Source: Lachnoclostridium sp. UBA903
GTDB taxonomy: Bacteria > Bacillota > Clostridia > Lachnospirales > Lachnospiraceae
Length of the DNA stretch: 64,000 nt
NCBI GenBank assembly: GCA_002294045.1
Contig: DBEP01000074.1
Location: 1 to 64,000, forward strand
Direction of reading: 5' to 3'
This document shows positions 1 through 8,949 of the stretch, in pieces; within the stretch, counting starts at the first letter, position 1, and each line of letters starts with the position of its first letter. The translations under genes were made by a program, and so were the position numbers. The notes under the pieces were generated by a model. The model worked only from the letters and a program-made list of their open reading frames with translations. It was not told where the DNA came from and did not search any database.

Positions 1-646
1 TTCGAATAAAATGGCTGATATAAAATAAAAACTCGATGGACATACCTATGCCGTTTGTAATGGCGGCCGTCTCAATTCCAAAATGAAAAATGAGAATTAA
101 TATTATATCGAGGATTGCGTTAATTATGGCACCGAAAACCGAACCCATCATTGCGATTTTAGGATCGTCATCATTACGTACAAAGACGGAAAGTCCGAAT
201 GTTACCGTTTGTATCAGCGAAAAAGGAGCCGACCATTTCAGATAGGCGACAGCGGAGGGCAGCAATTCTTCATTTGCACCCATAAATACGGAAATGCTCT
301 CCCGGAAGAAGAACCCCGCCAGCGCCAGCACAAAGCCAACGATAACGGATAACACAACACACTGGCAGAAGATATTGTTCGCTCGCTTAGCTTCTCCCTT
401 TCCTTTATGAAAAGAATATACATTTGCGCCGCCCACAGCAATCAGCATGGACAATGCAATAACGAGCATGCTGAAAGGAAATACAATATTTACAGCACCG
501 AGTGCAACCTCACCGATTCCCTGTCCAACGATAACACCGTCCAGAATGACATAAAGTGATTGGACCAGCATCCCTATAACAGATGGGACTACATATTTGA
601 CAAATTGTCTGTTCATTTGCTTAAAATCTGTGCTTTGACTTAACAT
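1..646 (-). CDS. MATE family multidrug/cation antiporter, N-terminal part (cut by window edge)
   Basis: The minus-strand frame starts at an ATG at 644-646 behind an AGGAGGAT ribosome site (651-658) and runs without a stop to base 1. About 215 residues are visible and the C-terminal half lies outside the window. The translation is a chain of hydrophobic helices with MATE hallmarks: an early PSVIGMLVQSLY segment, DGVIVGQGIGEVALGAVN after helix 1, and the VRNDDDPKIAM / GAIINAILDI block around residues 155-180. MATE proteins export drugs or organic cations from the cytoplasm using Na+ or H+ gradients. The gene is divergent from a MerR-family regulator and its promoter has the typical MerR 19-bp spacer, so it is probably the induced target. 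The substrate cannot be read from the sequence. Confidence 0.93.
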   Translation of the reverse strand, partial: MLSQSTDFKQMNRQFVKYVVPSVIGMLVQSLYVILDGVIVGQGIGEVALGAVNIVFPFSMLVIALSMLIAVGGANVYSFHKGKGEAKRANNIFCQCVVLSVIVGFVLALAGFFFRESISVFMGANEELLPSAVAYLKWSAPFSLIQTVTFGLSVFVRNDDDPKIAMMGSVFGAIINAILDIILILIFHFGIETAAITNGIGMSIEFLFYISHFIR

Positions 647-685
647 ACTTATCCTCCTGAAATAACTTGACTTGTTCAAAGTAGC

Positions 686-716
686 ATTATAAACTGTATA
701 TATACTATACAGTCAA
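686..716 (-). promoter_or_regulatory. MerR-type promoter and operator of the MATE gene
   Basis: On the minus strand a TTGACT -35 box (711-716) and a TATAAT -10 box (686-691) are separated by 19 bp instead of 17. The spacer region holds a perfect inverted repeat with 8-bp arms ACTGTATA/TATACAGT (693-700 and 706-713) around a 5-bp centre. A long spacer filled by a dyad is the signature of promoters that MerR-family activators remodel after ligand binding. The regulator encoded at 744 is the obvious ligand-sensing protein and likely controls itself here too. Confidence 0.88.
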
Positions 717-743
717 GTTTGAAAATCATAGAAGGAGAAAAAA

Positions 744-1571
744 ATGAAAAATAATCAGATGAAGATCGGTGAGTTTGCGCAGATAACAGGAATTCCGCGG
801 AAAAGTCTCATCTTCTATGACAAAATTGGGCTTTTGTCACCCACAATAGTGGATAAGCAAAATAACTATCGCTACTACACCTATCATCAAATTGACACCG
901 CAAATGTCATTACCGTATTACGGGAAATCGGTATGCCGCTGAAAGAAATTAAAGCGTATTTGAACGGACGCTCCCCGGAAAAACTGATTCATATGCTGGA
1001 AATGCAGAAAAAGATTGTGCAGGAAAAAATTCAGACGCTTAACCAAATAAGCGATATGCTGGACACCAGAATAGATTTGACAGAAAAAGGGCTTCATGCA
1101 AATGCGAATATAGACGCTATTGCCTTAAAAGAGTGTGAAGCAGCGCCGATTTTGCTTGGGCCGAAGTTTCCGGCAGACAGTCATATATTGGAGGGCTGGT
1201 ACTATCTCATAGATTTCTATGATTTTTGCAGGGAAAATACGGTAATCCGCGGTTTACCGACCGGGATGATTATTACCCGCACAGATTTGCTGCAGGAAAA
1301 TATGACTCACCCATTCCAATACTATTACCGTCCTATATGCGGAAGCAGTTACCCGAACAATGCACAAAAGCCAAGTGGATTATATGCCATCGGGCAGGAA
1401 TATGCGGAGTACGGCAACAGTCATAATTTATATGCCCGGCTTTTTAACTATATTAAGGGAAACGGCCTGAAGATTTGCGGTAATGCATATGAGGAGTATT
1501 TACTTGATGAAATATCCACGGCAGACCCCACGCAATACCTTCTGCAGATAGCAATTCATGTTAAACAATAA
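744..1571 (+). CDS. MerR family transcriptional activator with BmrR-like effector domain
   Basis: The 275-residue protein opens with a MerR winged helix-turn-helix (residues about 5-75: IGEFAQITGIPRKSLIFYDKIG, then YRYYTYHQID). A dimerisation helix around 85-120 follows, then a C-terminal region of about 150 residues resembling the GyrI-like multidrug-binding domain of BmrR. The length matches BmrR-type regulators (about 270-280). A GAAGGAG ribosome site precedes the ATG. It is divergent from the MATE exporter and faces a MerR operator, so the likely job is drug-responsive activation of that exporter. The MerR domain is certain; the multidrug ligand role is inference from architecture and neighbourhood. 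Confidence 0.9.
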   Translation: MKNNQMKIGEFAQITGIPRKSLIFYDKIGLLSPTIVDKQNNYRYYTYHQIDTANVITVLREIGMPLKEIKAYLNGRSPEKLIHMLEMQKKIVQEKIQTLNQISDMLDTRIDLTEKGLHANANIDAIALKECEAAPILLGPKFPADSHILEGWYYLIDFYDFCRENTVIRGLPTGMIITRTDLLQENMTHPFQYYYRPICGSSYPNNAQKPSGLYAIGQEYAEYGNSHNLYARLFNYIKGNGLKICGNAYEEYLLDEISTADPTQYLLQIAIHVKQ

Positions 1572-1642
1572 ATACCGGAAAACGCTTTTCCCTGAGGTTA
1601 TTTCCCTTCCTGGGTTTTCTCTGCCTGAACGAAGTTATCTGG

Positions 1643-1670
1643 TTGCAGATTCCAATTAATATGTTATAAT
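1643..1670 (+). promoter_or_regulatory. Sigma-A type promoter for the AEC carrier gene
   Basis: TTGCAG (1643-1648), a 16-bp spacer and a perfect TATAAT (1665-1670). Transcription would start near 1677, giving a leader of about 130 nt that contains an R1 stem-loop (1685-1723). The 236-bp gap 1572-1807 holds nothing else recognisable. Confidence 0.6.
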
Positions 1671-1684
1671 AATTTCATGTGTGC

Positions 1685-1723
1685 TTTTTATGCAATAGGA
1701 CGCTATTTCATATTACATAAAAA
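1685..1723. repeat. R1 stem-loop repeat, copy A (diverged)
   Basis: This shares the core AATAGGACGC-ATTTC-TATT with four other loci in the window (12915, 13849, 52426, 63612). Flanking T-rich and A-rich arms (TTTTTATGCAAT / ATTACATAAAAA) pair imperfectly. It lies in the 5' leader of the AEC carrier gene. Confidence 0.7.
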
Positions 1724-1807
1724 TATCGATTTTCAGCCCCATGGGTACGCCATACATAAATTAAAAACACAGTATCATTTTTATTAAGAATTACGGAGGA
1801 CAAATAC

Positions 1808-2719
1808 TTGTCAGATGTTAATACACAATTTCTTCTGTCGCTATTCATAATTGCCATCGGTTACCTATGCAAAAAATTTAATCTGGTGAAAGAGCAGGAC
1901 GGAGAAGGAATATCCAGAATTATCTTCAATATTACCCTTCCGGCACTGGTTATTAATACTTTCAGCACTATAAATATAACTCCCTCTTTAATACTGCTTC
2001 CTTTTATTGTCATAATTTACAGTTTTTTTGTTGCATTTTTAGGAATCTTTGTCTTTAAAAAAGAATCTCCCGCAAACAAGGGTGCCCTTTCTATGGCTTC
2101 CGTAGGCTTTAATATCGGATTATTTGCCTATCCCCTGGTGGAAGCTTTATGGGGTAATGAAGGAATAAAATATTTCGGAATGCTGGATATGGGAAATGCC
2201 CTGATTATTTTCGGCTTATGTTTTTTCCTGGCAAGTTATTATTCTTCCGGTAACGGTAAAATCAGCCCAAAAGAAATATATAAGAAAATGTACAAATCCG
2301 TTCCCTTGTTAGCCTATATTTTAACACTTGTATTAAACCTTTCCGGTTTGTCCTACCCAAAGATAATTCTGGATGTTTCCGCTGCCCTGTCTAAGGCTAA
2401 TATGCCTTTATCCCTGTTAGTGCTGGGTATTTTCTTAAGCTTTAAATTTGAAAAGAGTTACTGGACAGGCATGTTGAAATCCTTAGCACTAAGGTACGGG
2501 ACGGGTTTAATCATAGGGACCTTATTATATTTTGTCCTACCTTTTGAGCCTTTATTTCGCAATACGGTACTGATTGGACTGGTATTGCCCATCAGTATGT
2601 CCACAATTACCTATTCCGTGGAGTTTAACTTTGATAAAAAACTGGTTGGTACTTTAACAAATATGACAATTATCATTAGTTTTATATTAATGTGGGTATT
2701 AGGATTGCTTTTAAAATAA
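1808..2719 (+). CDS. AEC (auxin efflux carrier) family membrane transporter
   Basis: This is a 303-residue polytopic protein with about ten hydrophobic segments. The N-terminal GYLCKKFNLV and RIIFNITLPALVINTF blocks are typical of the AEC/MdcF family, which includes malonate, malate and other carboxylate permeases. The start is a TTG at 1808 placed 7 nt after a strong GGAGGA site; no in-frame ATG has comparable support. The gene is monocistronic, with a hairpin terminator at 2754-2789. The substrate is not determinable; an organic acid is a reasonable guess from the family. Confidence 0.85.
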   Translation: MSDVNTQFLLSLFIIAIGYLCKKFNLVKEQDGEGISRIIFNITLPALVINTFSTINITPSLILLPFIVIIYSFFVAFLGIFVFKKESPANKGALSMASVGFNIGLFAYPLVEALWGNEGIKYFGMLDMGNALIIFGLCFFLASYYSSGNGKISPKEIYKKMYKSVPLLAYILTLVLNLSGLSYPKIILDVSAALSKANMPLSLLVLGIFLSFKFEKSYWTGMLKSLALRYGTGLIIGTLLYFVLPFEPLFRNTVLIGLVLPISMSTITYSVEFNFDKKLVGTLTNMTIIISFILMWVLGLLLK

Positions 2720-2753
2720 TATATATAATGAAAGCAGCTTTTTACATAAAGAT

Positions 2754-2789
2754 GAGTCACAAGATTCCTTCTGCCAGATTTTGTGGCTC
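2754..2789 (+). terminator. Intrinsic terminator after the AEC carrier gene
   Basis: GAGTCACAAGAT pairs with ATTTTGTGGCTC across a 12-nt loop, followed by a T-rich stretch (TTTGCACTTTTTG). Confidence 0.75.
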
Positions 2790-2964
2790 TTTGCACTTTT
2801 TGTAAACGAATATGGCTTTCCAAAATAAAACACTAATAACGAATGGTTTTTCAAAATGAATCATAAGGTATTAATTGTAAAGGAATGTGACATAGAAATG
2901 AAATTAATAATATAAATTCGAAAAGCTGCTTAGTGTTCTGCTTAAAGAAAGGTTTGGTTAAATT

Positions 2965-4722
2965 ATGAAAAGGAAAAAGAAATACCTGTTATTCGTCCTG
3001 ATGCTGCTCCTTCTGTTATTAACTCTGATGGGCTGTTCAGGAAACACCAGGGGAAATATACCTGCGGAAGACTTTGATACTTTTTTAGACCGCATATTTA
3101 CGACAGAAGTACAAAAAGATACCCTTACCCTGAATTATTCCATTGCAAATCCGGAAAATTACGGTATAACCGACCCGGAGATTTCATTCGGCCACTATAA
3201 CAAAAAGTATATCGAGGAATCCTTAGCTGCTTCCGAAAATTATCTGGCCGCTTTAAAACAATACGATTATAATTCCTTAACAGAGGATCAGAAGCTTTCT
3301 TATGATATTTTAAAGGAAGACCTGGAGCTGGAAACTACCTTCGGAGATTTTATTCTGTACAGTGAAGGTTTGGGCCCTACAACCGGAATTCAGGCACAGC
3401 TTCCTGTCCTTCTTGCCGAATATAATTTTTACCAAAAACAAGATATAGAAAACTACATACAGCTGCTACCCCAGGTTTATGATTATTTTGAAGAGATTTG
3501 TGAATTTGAGAAAGAAAAATCTGACGCCGGTTTATTTATGAGTGATGAAGTTGCTGACAGTATTATGGACCAATGTCAGGAATTCATAAATGAAAAAGAA
3601 AATAATTACCTTATAGGTATCTTTAACGAAAAAATCTCCGAATACGAAGGGTTAACCGAAGAGGAAATCAAATCCTATAAAGCCGCCAATAAAACTGCCA
3701 TACTAAATTCGGTTATTCCCGCTTACGAGTTATTAATGGATACCTTAACGGATTTAAAAGGAAACGGAACCAACCAGAAAGGCCTGTGCCATTATGACAA
3801 AGGAAAAGAGTATTATGAATTTTTAATTAAAGTCAATACCGGTTCTTCCAGGCAGATACCCGAATTAAAAAAGATGCTTGAGAATTCCTTAAGCTCCAAT
3901 ATGTTAAAGCTGAATCAGATTATGACCAAAAATCCCGACGTATACGACACCGTCATGTCGTTAACTTATTCCCTGACGGAGCCGGCTGAAATTATCGAGT
4001 ATTTAAAAGAAGCCATACAAGAGGATTTTCCGCCCTGCCCCGATGTAACATATACCATAAAATACGTGGATAAATCCCTGCAGGACCATTTAAGCCCTGC
4101 CATGTATTTAATTCCGCCCCTGGACAGTTACGATAATAATATTATTTACATTAATGAAAATCCGGACTATGATTTATCCGAGATTTTTACCACCATAGCC
4201 CATGAAGGATACCCTGGACATCTGTATCAGTCGGTTTATTTCAGGAGCCTGAACCCTCCTGCCATAAGAAATCTTCTGAGCTTCGGCGGCTATGCCGAGG
4301 GCTGGGCAACCTACGTGGAATATTATTCCTACCATCTGGCAGGCTTCAGTAAGGATGTGGCCGATTTCCTGGAAGCAAACATGGCCGCCAATATGGCCTT
4401 ATACTGCCGGATTGATATGGGAATACACTATGACGGATGGAGTCTGTCTGACACGGCCGCTTACTTAAAGAATTATATTTCTGACAGCAATACCATAAAG
4501 CTCCTGTACTCAACCATGATTGAAGAGCCTGCCCTGTATCCCCAATATGGCATTGGCTACCTGGAAATTATGGATTTAAAAGCCACTGCCCAAAAAGCCC
4601 TTGGAGATAAATTCGTCCTGAAAGATTTCCACAAATTTTTACTGGATATCGGCCCGGCGCAATTTGGCATTATTGCGGACCGTCTGGATACCTGGATAAA
4701 AAATCAAAAAGCCGGCAGCTGA
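2965..4722 (+). CDS. DUF885 family lipoprotein, probable zinc metallopeptidase
   Basis: This 585-residue protein has a lysine-rich N-terminus, a leucine-rich membrane segment and a lipobox LMGC, so it should be a lipoprotein on the outer face of the membrane. The body matches the DUF885 family. The diagnostic HEGYPGH motif around residue 414 and the downstream GGYAEGWATYVEYY around 443 fit a gluzincin-like zinc site (His/His plus a later Glu). Family length is usually 550-600, so it is complete. It is preceded by an AAAGG ribosome site and followed after 7 bp by a convergent ABC permease. The peptidase role is established only for some relatives; the substrate is unknown. Confidence 0.85.
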   Translation: MKRKKKYLLFVLMLLLLLLTLMGCSGNTRGNIPAEDFDTFLDRIFTTEVQKDTLTLNYSIANPENYGITDPEISFGHYNKKYIEESLAASENYLAALKQYDYNSLTEDQKLSYDILKEDLELETTFGDFILYSEGLGPTTGIQAQLPVLLAEYNFYQKQDIENYIQLLPQVYDYFEEICEFEKEKSDAGLFMSDEVADSIMDQCQEFINEKENNYLIGIFNEKISEYEGLTEEEIKSYKAANKTAILNSVIPAYELLMDTLTDLKGNGTNQKGLCHYDKGKEYYEFLIKVNTGSSRQIPELKKMLENSLSSNMLKLNQIMTKNPDVYDTVMSLTYSLTEPAEIIEYLKEAIQEDFPPCPDVTYTIKYVDKSLQDHLSPAMYLIPPLDSYDNNIIYINENPDYDLSEIFTTIAHEGYPGHLYQSVYFRSLNPPAIRNLLSFGGYAEGWATYVEYYSYHLAGFSKDVADFLEANMAANMALYCRIDMGIHYDGWSLSDTAAYLKNYISDSNTIKLLYSTMIEEPALYPQYGIGYLEIMDLKATAQKALGDKFVLKDFHKFLLDIGPAQFGIIADRLDTWIKNQKAGS

Positions 4723-4729
4723 TGCTTCG

Positions 4730-5506
4730 TTATGAGCCTGTTGATTTATAATGCCGGATGCCGAACCTCCAGAACAAATAGCAGGGTATTAAAAAGAAAC
4801 AGGCCAGTAAAGGAAGAAAGATATACCCCGTATTATTGCTTTTATCCAGTATGTATAATAACGGATAATACTGGATAAGAGCATAAGGTATAATAAAGGT
4901 GCACACCAGCAGTACCTTTTTCCCGTAGATATTAACGGGATATTTGCCGAATTCCCTGGCACCGTCGGTAAATATATTCATAAACTCCAATCCCTCTATG
5001 GTAAAAAAGCAGAATGCGGCATAGATAATAAAAATACCTGTAAATACTGCTGTTCCGCCTATTATCATAAAAAGCACGGCAAATATCTTATCCGGGTTCC
5101 AGACCACATCGTTCTCACGGACACCGTATACAAACATAACAACAGCCTGCAGCATACGGCCAATTCTGGTAAATTCTATTTTACTTCCCAAAACCTGAAA
5201 GATTTCATTTCTCGGTCTTACCATAATACGGTCGAATTCCCCGTTGCTTATGGTGGAGGAAAAGGAATCGAATCCTCTTGCAAAACATTCTGCCAGGGAA
5301 AATTCTATTAAAACTATGGAAAAACATAATAAAACTTCACTGTAACTAAATCCGCTAACTTTATTAAACCGCCGGAACATAAAGTAAACACCCAAAAATA
5401 CGTTAAAGGAAACTAAAAACTGACCGATGACTGTCAGCAGAAAGGATGTTTTATATTGGAGTACGCTTTTCAGGTGTATGGAAAAATACTTAAAATATAA
5501 TTTCAT
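4730..5506 (-). CDS. ABC-2 type exporter permease (DUF990/ABC2_membrane_6 family), second subunit
   Basis: A 258-residue membrane protein with six predicted helices and the family motif region GEFDRIMVRPRNEIFQVLG at about residue 88. The start at 5504-5506 follows a GGAAGGAG site. It is the last gene of a three-gene minus-strand unit: ATPase (7436), permease (6420), this permease. The two permeases are distant paralogues and probably form a heterodimer with the ATPase. The family exports unknown, probably hydrophobic, substrates. Confidence 0.87.
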   Translation of the reverse strand: MKLYFKYFSIHLKSVLQYKTSFLLTVIGQFLVSFNVFLGVYFMFRRFNKVSGFSYSEVLLCFSIVLIEFSLAECFARGFDSFSSTISNGEFDRIMVRPRNEIFQVLGSKIEFTRIGRMLQAVVMFVYGVRENDVVWNPDKIFAVLFMIIGGTAVFTGIFIIYAAFCFFTIEGLEFMNIFTDGAREFGKYPVNIYGKKVLLVCTFIIPYALIQYYPLLYILDKSNNTGYIFLPLLACFFLIPCYLFWRFGIRHYKSTGS

Positions 5507-5524
5507 ATTAGCTCCTTCCGCATG

Positions 5525-5542
5525 CCGCAGGCCCGCCTGCGG
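5525..5542. other. Short perfect hairpin between the two ABC permease genes
   Basis: CCGCAGG and CCTGCGG flank a 4-nt CCCG loop in the 110-bp gap between the permease genes. There is no T-tract, so it could be an mRNA-stability or partial-readthrough element. Function unknown. Confidence 0.55.
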
Positions 5543-5616
5543 TATTGCCGTAAATAATGGAGTGTGGAGGCTGATGCAAAATAATTAATTTACTGAACAA
5601 GTAAGTCTGCATACTC

Positions 5617-6420
5617 TTACCCTCCTTGAATTATCACCTTTTTCAGAGCCTTTGCCATGAATATTTTACCTGCCAGGATCAGAACAGCGGACCAAATGAA
5701 CTGCAGGACTATCGCTCTGTATAAATCCGGCCCGGATAAGTCACCGGTATAGGTTCGTAAAGGCACGTTCTGCATGGAGGCAAAAGGGAGTATTTCAAAA
5801 ATCCGCCGTATGTTGTCCGGAAGAAAGGGTAAAGGGATTACGGCACCCGAGAAAAATTCAACCGCTGCAACAGCTACCATCCGCACTCCCATTGGCGATA
5901 TGGTAAAAAAGGTTACAATGTAAACCAGCATGCAAAAGGCTATCACAACAATAAACGCCAGCACCATGGTAAGCAGAAACCACAGAAAAGCTGTTCTGTT
6001 CTCCGGCATGCTAAGGCCGTAGGGTCCGGGCAAAAAGACAGCAAACAGCAATATGGGCAGGCATCTTAAAACTGCCCTTGAAAGGCGGTTTGCCATACTT
6101 CTGGTAAACCACATACTGTAGATATCAATGGGTCTGCACAGTTCATATGCAATATTTCCGTTTCGGATGGAGTCAAAAATTTCATTTTCCAGAAACCAGG
6201 TCATATACAGTGCCAAAAATGCCTGCTGCATCCATATATAAGAAGTAAGAGCCTGAAATGTCATGGGAAAAGCTTCCGGGTCAGCCGCATAAAAAGCTTT
6301 AAACATTAAAATTTCCAGGGTCCCCCAGGTAAACTGGGTCGCAATTCCTGCCAGGGCTGCCGCCCGGTACTGAAGTCCGTATAAAAAACGGAGCCGAAAA
6401 AATGACAAATACTTCTCCAT
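5617..6420 (-). CDS. ABC-2 type exporter permease (DUF990/ABC2_membrane_6 family), first subunit
   Basis: 267 residues with six hydrophobic segments. It is related to the downstream permease, sharing the family block IRNGNIAYELCRPIDIYSMW around residue 85. An AGGAGGCGG site sits just upstream of the ATG. It starts 11 bp after the ATPase stop, which implies translational coupling. It acts with the ATPase and second permease as a plasma-membrane exporter. Confidence 0.87.
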   Translation of the reverse strand: MEKYLSFFRLRFLYGLQYRAAALAGIATQFTWGTLEILMFKAFYAADPEAFPMTFQALTSYIWMQQAFLALYMTWFLENEIFDSIRNGNIAYELCRPIDIYSMWFTRSMANRLSRAVLRCLPILLFAVFLPGPYGLSMPENRTAFLWFLLTMVLAFIVVIAFCMLVYIVTFFTISPMGVRMVAVAAVEFFSGAVIPLPFLPDNIRRIFEILPFASMQNVPLRTYTGDLSGPDLYRAIVLQFIWSAVLILAGKIFMAKALKKVIIQGG

Positions 6421-6431
6421 TATACCGCCTC

Positions 6432-7436
6432 CTAAATCTCATACTGTTTATAAAGCTCCACAACCACTTCATCAATGGAGGAACTCGAAACAGATATGTC
6501 TTTTAAATCAAGCCGTGACGATAATGCGGTAATGGCATCGGATACGGGGATTATATCGGAATCCAGCTCTATAACGGCATGTCCGTTAATTACCCGCCCC
6601 TTGTCATCCTTGGAGTAATCGTCGGATATCACATGCATTCCGCCGCTTAAAAGGAGCTTGTTTCCGGAATATTCAATGCTCAGTTTCTTATAGCCGCCGA
6701 ATTGCTTTTTCATATCCGCAAGGTCTCCGTCCATCAGAATCTTCCCTTTGCCGATTAAAATAACACGTTTTGTCAGTGCTTCAATATCCTGCATGTCATG
6801 GGTAGTCAGAATAACGGTCGTTTGATTTCTTTTATTAATATCCAGAATAAAGTTCCTTACCGCTATTTTAGATACCGCGTCCAGCCCTATGGTGGGTTCG
6901 TCTAAGAATAAAATACTTGGATTGTGCAGAAGGGACGCCGCAATTTCACACCGCATCCTTTGTCCTAAAGATAATTGCCTGGCAGGTGTTTTTATAATCT
7001 CTTCCAGGTTTAACAGGGTAATCAGTTCATCAAGATTATTTCTAAATTTGTTTTTGGAAATTTTATAGATATCCCGCAGTAATTCAAAAGAATCAATCAC
7101 CGGCACATCCCACCATAACTGGGAGCGCTGTCCGAATACAACACCGATATCACGGACATGTTCTATCCTGTCTTTCCAGGGAGTCCGGCCGTTTATGGAA
7201 CATTCTCCCCTATCAGGGGTTAATATTCCGCTTAAAACTTTGATGGTGCTGCTCTTTCCGGCACCATTGGGCCCGATATAACCAACCATCTCACCGTCGC
7301 CAATGGTAAAGGAGATATCGTCAAGAGCCTTTACATAATCGTAATGTTTGTGAAACAAAGCCTTTAAAGCCTCCGAAATGCCGGGATTGCGTCTAGCAAC
7401 TTTAAAGGTCTTACAAATATGCTCCACTTGAATCAT
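6432..7436 (-). CDS. ABC exporter ATP-binding protein (DrrA/CcmA-like)
   Basis: A 334-residue ATPase with Walker A GPNGAGKSS at about 57, the signature LSLGQRMRCE at about 153, Walker B ILFLDEPTIGLD, and an H-loop in TTHDMQD. The roughly 80-residue C-terminal extension is usual in the DrrA-like subfamily paired with DUF990 permeases. It has a good AGGAGGAACAG ribosome site. It powers the two permeases encoded downstream. It resembles ATPases of ABC-2 drug and viologen exporters, but the substrate here cannot be named. Confidence 0.92.
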   Translation of the reverse strand: MIQVEHICKTFKVARRNPGISEALKALFHKHYDYVKALDDISFTIGDGEMVGYIGPNGAGKSSTIKVLSGILTPDRGECSINGRTPWKDRIEHVRDIGVVFGQRSQLWWDVPVIDSFELLRDIYKISKNKFRNNLDELITLLNLEEIIKTPARQLSLGQRMRCEIAASLLHNPSILFLDEPTIGLDAVSKIAVRNFILDINKRNQTTVILTTHDMQDIEALTKRVILIGKGKILMDGDLADMKKQFGGYKKLSIEYSGNKLLLSGGMHVISDDYSKDDKGRVINGHAVIELDSDIIPVSDAITALSSRLDLKDISVSSSSIDEVVVELYKQYEI

Positions 7437-7758
7437 ATTCTGTTCCTCCTGGTAGTAATATTTTTTGAAATCCTTAATCCATATCCGCAGTTCCTGCCTT
7501 TTATGGATACATTGTTTCGAAATATCTTGCCAAGCGGTATGTTTTCTTGGTTTTTGCCAGGAAAAGCCGTGGTAAAATACGGTTTTGCTTAAGATTTTTA
7601 ATAAGTGAAAAAAACTGTCTAATGGATTATAATGTTAAAATGTGATAAAATTATGGTAATTTGATTTTTTTCAGAAAATATTTTTAATAATTTTTAATAC
7701 CTGTGGATATAACCAAAAGGAAAAACCGCCGTTTGTAATCAAGTTTTATTGTTAAGGC

Positions 7759-7806
7759 AAGAGCACTGTAGCCGCTTTGATTTATAAGCTGATACCGTGC
7801 TCTTTT
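7759..7806. terminator. Long hairpin in the 426-bp gap 7437-7862, probable terminator
   Basis: AAGAGCAC (7759-7766) pairs with GTGCTCTT, and an inner pairing GTAGC-GCTT with AAGC-GATAC extends the stem. A TTTT run follows on the plus strand. It lies just beyond the stop of the minus-strand desulfinase-like gene and probably ends that operon. The rest of the gap (7437-7758) is AT-rich and I see no gene in it. Confidence 0.6.
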
Positions 7807-7862
7807 CCTGTGTATATTCTTTTCTTTCCTCTGATTTTGATGAAAAGACAATTTTAATTGCT

Positions 7863-8876
7863 TTATCTTCCCTCCGACAATTCTTTCAGGGCTGTTTTTA
7901 AGAAAGAATCGTCCGCCCATTTTTGTATATCAAAAAGTTTCGTTATATATTTATTGTCATATAAAAACCTCAGTTCTCCTTCCAATGCCAGCAGAGCCTT
8001 TTCCGACAGATTTACCGCTAAATTCTTATGGAAATTAACAGGCTGTGCATTGGCTACCTCCCCGATTGTTCCATGAAGCTGTTTGGAAAAGAGTTCAATG
8101 GTTTCCGCTCTGTGGGTTTTAGCCCATTCCGCTGCAATCAGGGTTTGTTTGACATATTCAACCACGATTTCAGGATTTTCCTCGGCTAACCTCTTACTTA
8201 CGGTCAGTGTGTTGGGATATATATTGCTGATGGGAAGCACCTGCTCCGTATTCTCCGTAATCTCATAAATAATCTTGTACTCTCCGGTAGCAAGCAGGTT
8301 CTGGGCAAAACACCCTCCGGCATAAATAGCATCCACTGTTCCTTCGTTTAACGCCTCCACATCAGTTTTGCCCAGATTGCTCTTATGGGTATTCGTCATG
8401 GCAATAGATTCTTCTGTTACTTCCAGATAAATATAATCCACATCTTCCGGTGAAACACCTCTTGCCTTAAGTGCAATCTCAAACTCGTGTTCCACGGTTG
8501 CTCTGTAAAAATCAATTATAAAATGATCGCCTTTCGGTATGCCAATCCTTTTGCGGCGGAGCTGTTCCACATATTCGACCGGGGAATCTGCCTTAACAAG
8601 TATGTAGGATTTCTGTTCCAAAAAGGCCAGACCAATCAGAATCACATCCGCATCATTGGACTTTGCCCACAGAGGCGGTATATTTCCCCCTTCACGGAAT
8701 AATGCCGGGTCTTTATAATCAAAATGTACATGCCAGTTTTCTTTGGGGAGGGACTGCAAAAGCACCGGCTTCCCTCCTGCTTTTTCAAACGTATCTTCTT
8801 TCCAGATTTTATTTGCCGCAATATAACTTGAATTGCCCACCGGGCAGATAGTATAACGAAATTCTTTTAATGCCAT
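7863..8876 (-). CDS. DszB-like sulfinate desulfinase homologue, copy 1
   Basis: A 337-residue protein of the NMT1/SsuA-like fold with no signal peptide or lipobox, so it is not a typical periplasmic binding protein. It aligns with DszB, the 2-hydroxybiphenyl-2-sulfinate desulfinase. YTICPVGN carries Cys11, VHFDYKDPALFREGG carries His51 and Arg61, and NIPPLW follows. In Rhodococcus DszB the catalytic residues are Cys27, His60 and Arg70, so all three are kept and the His-Arg spacing of 10 is identical. The C-terminal WADDSFLKTAL also parallels the DszB end. Last gene of a five-gene operon with a NitT/TauT ABC importer. I infer cytoplasmic C-S cleavage of an imported sulfinate or sulfonate. The alternative is a solute-sensing protein; the substrate is unknown. 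Confidence 0.72.
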   Translation of the reverse strand: MALKEFRYTICPVGNSSYIAANKIWKEDTFEKAGGKPVLLQSLPKENWHVHFDYKDPALFREGGNIPPLWAKSNDADVILIGLAFLEQKSYILVKADSPVEYVEQLRRKRIGIPKGDHFIIDFYRATVEHEFEIALKARGVSPEDVDYIYLEVTEESIAMTNTHKSNLGKTDVEALNEGTVDAIYAGGCFAQNLLATGEYKIIYEITENTEQVLPISNIYPNTLTVSKRLAEENPEIVVEYVKQTLIAAEWAKTHRAETIELFSKQLHGTIGEVANAQPVNFHKNLAVNLSEKALLALEGELRFLYDNKYITKLFDIQKWADDSFLKTALKELSEGR

Positions 8877-8949
8877 TTTTTCACCTCAGCACTTATATCG
8901 GAAACAAAAACCGATTTACGTGCTCCTTTCTTTTTGATTGGTTCTCTAT

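Noticed and set aside
7684..7920. 78-codon minus-strand frame
   Set aside because: It spans the terminator hairpin and the 3' end of the desulfinase-like gene in another frame.
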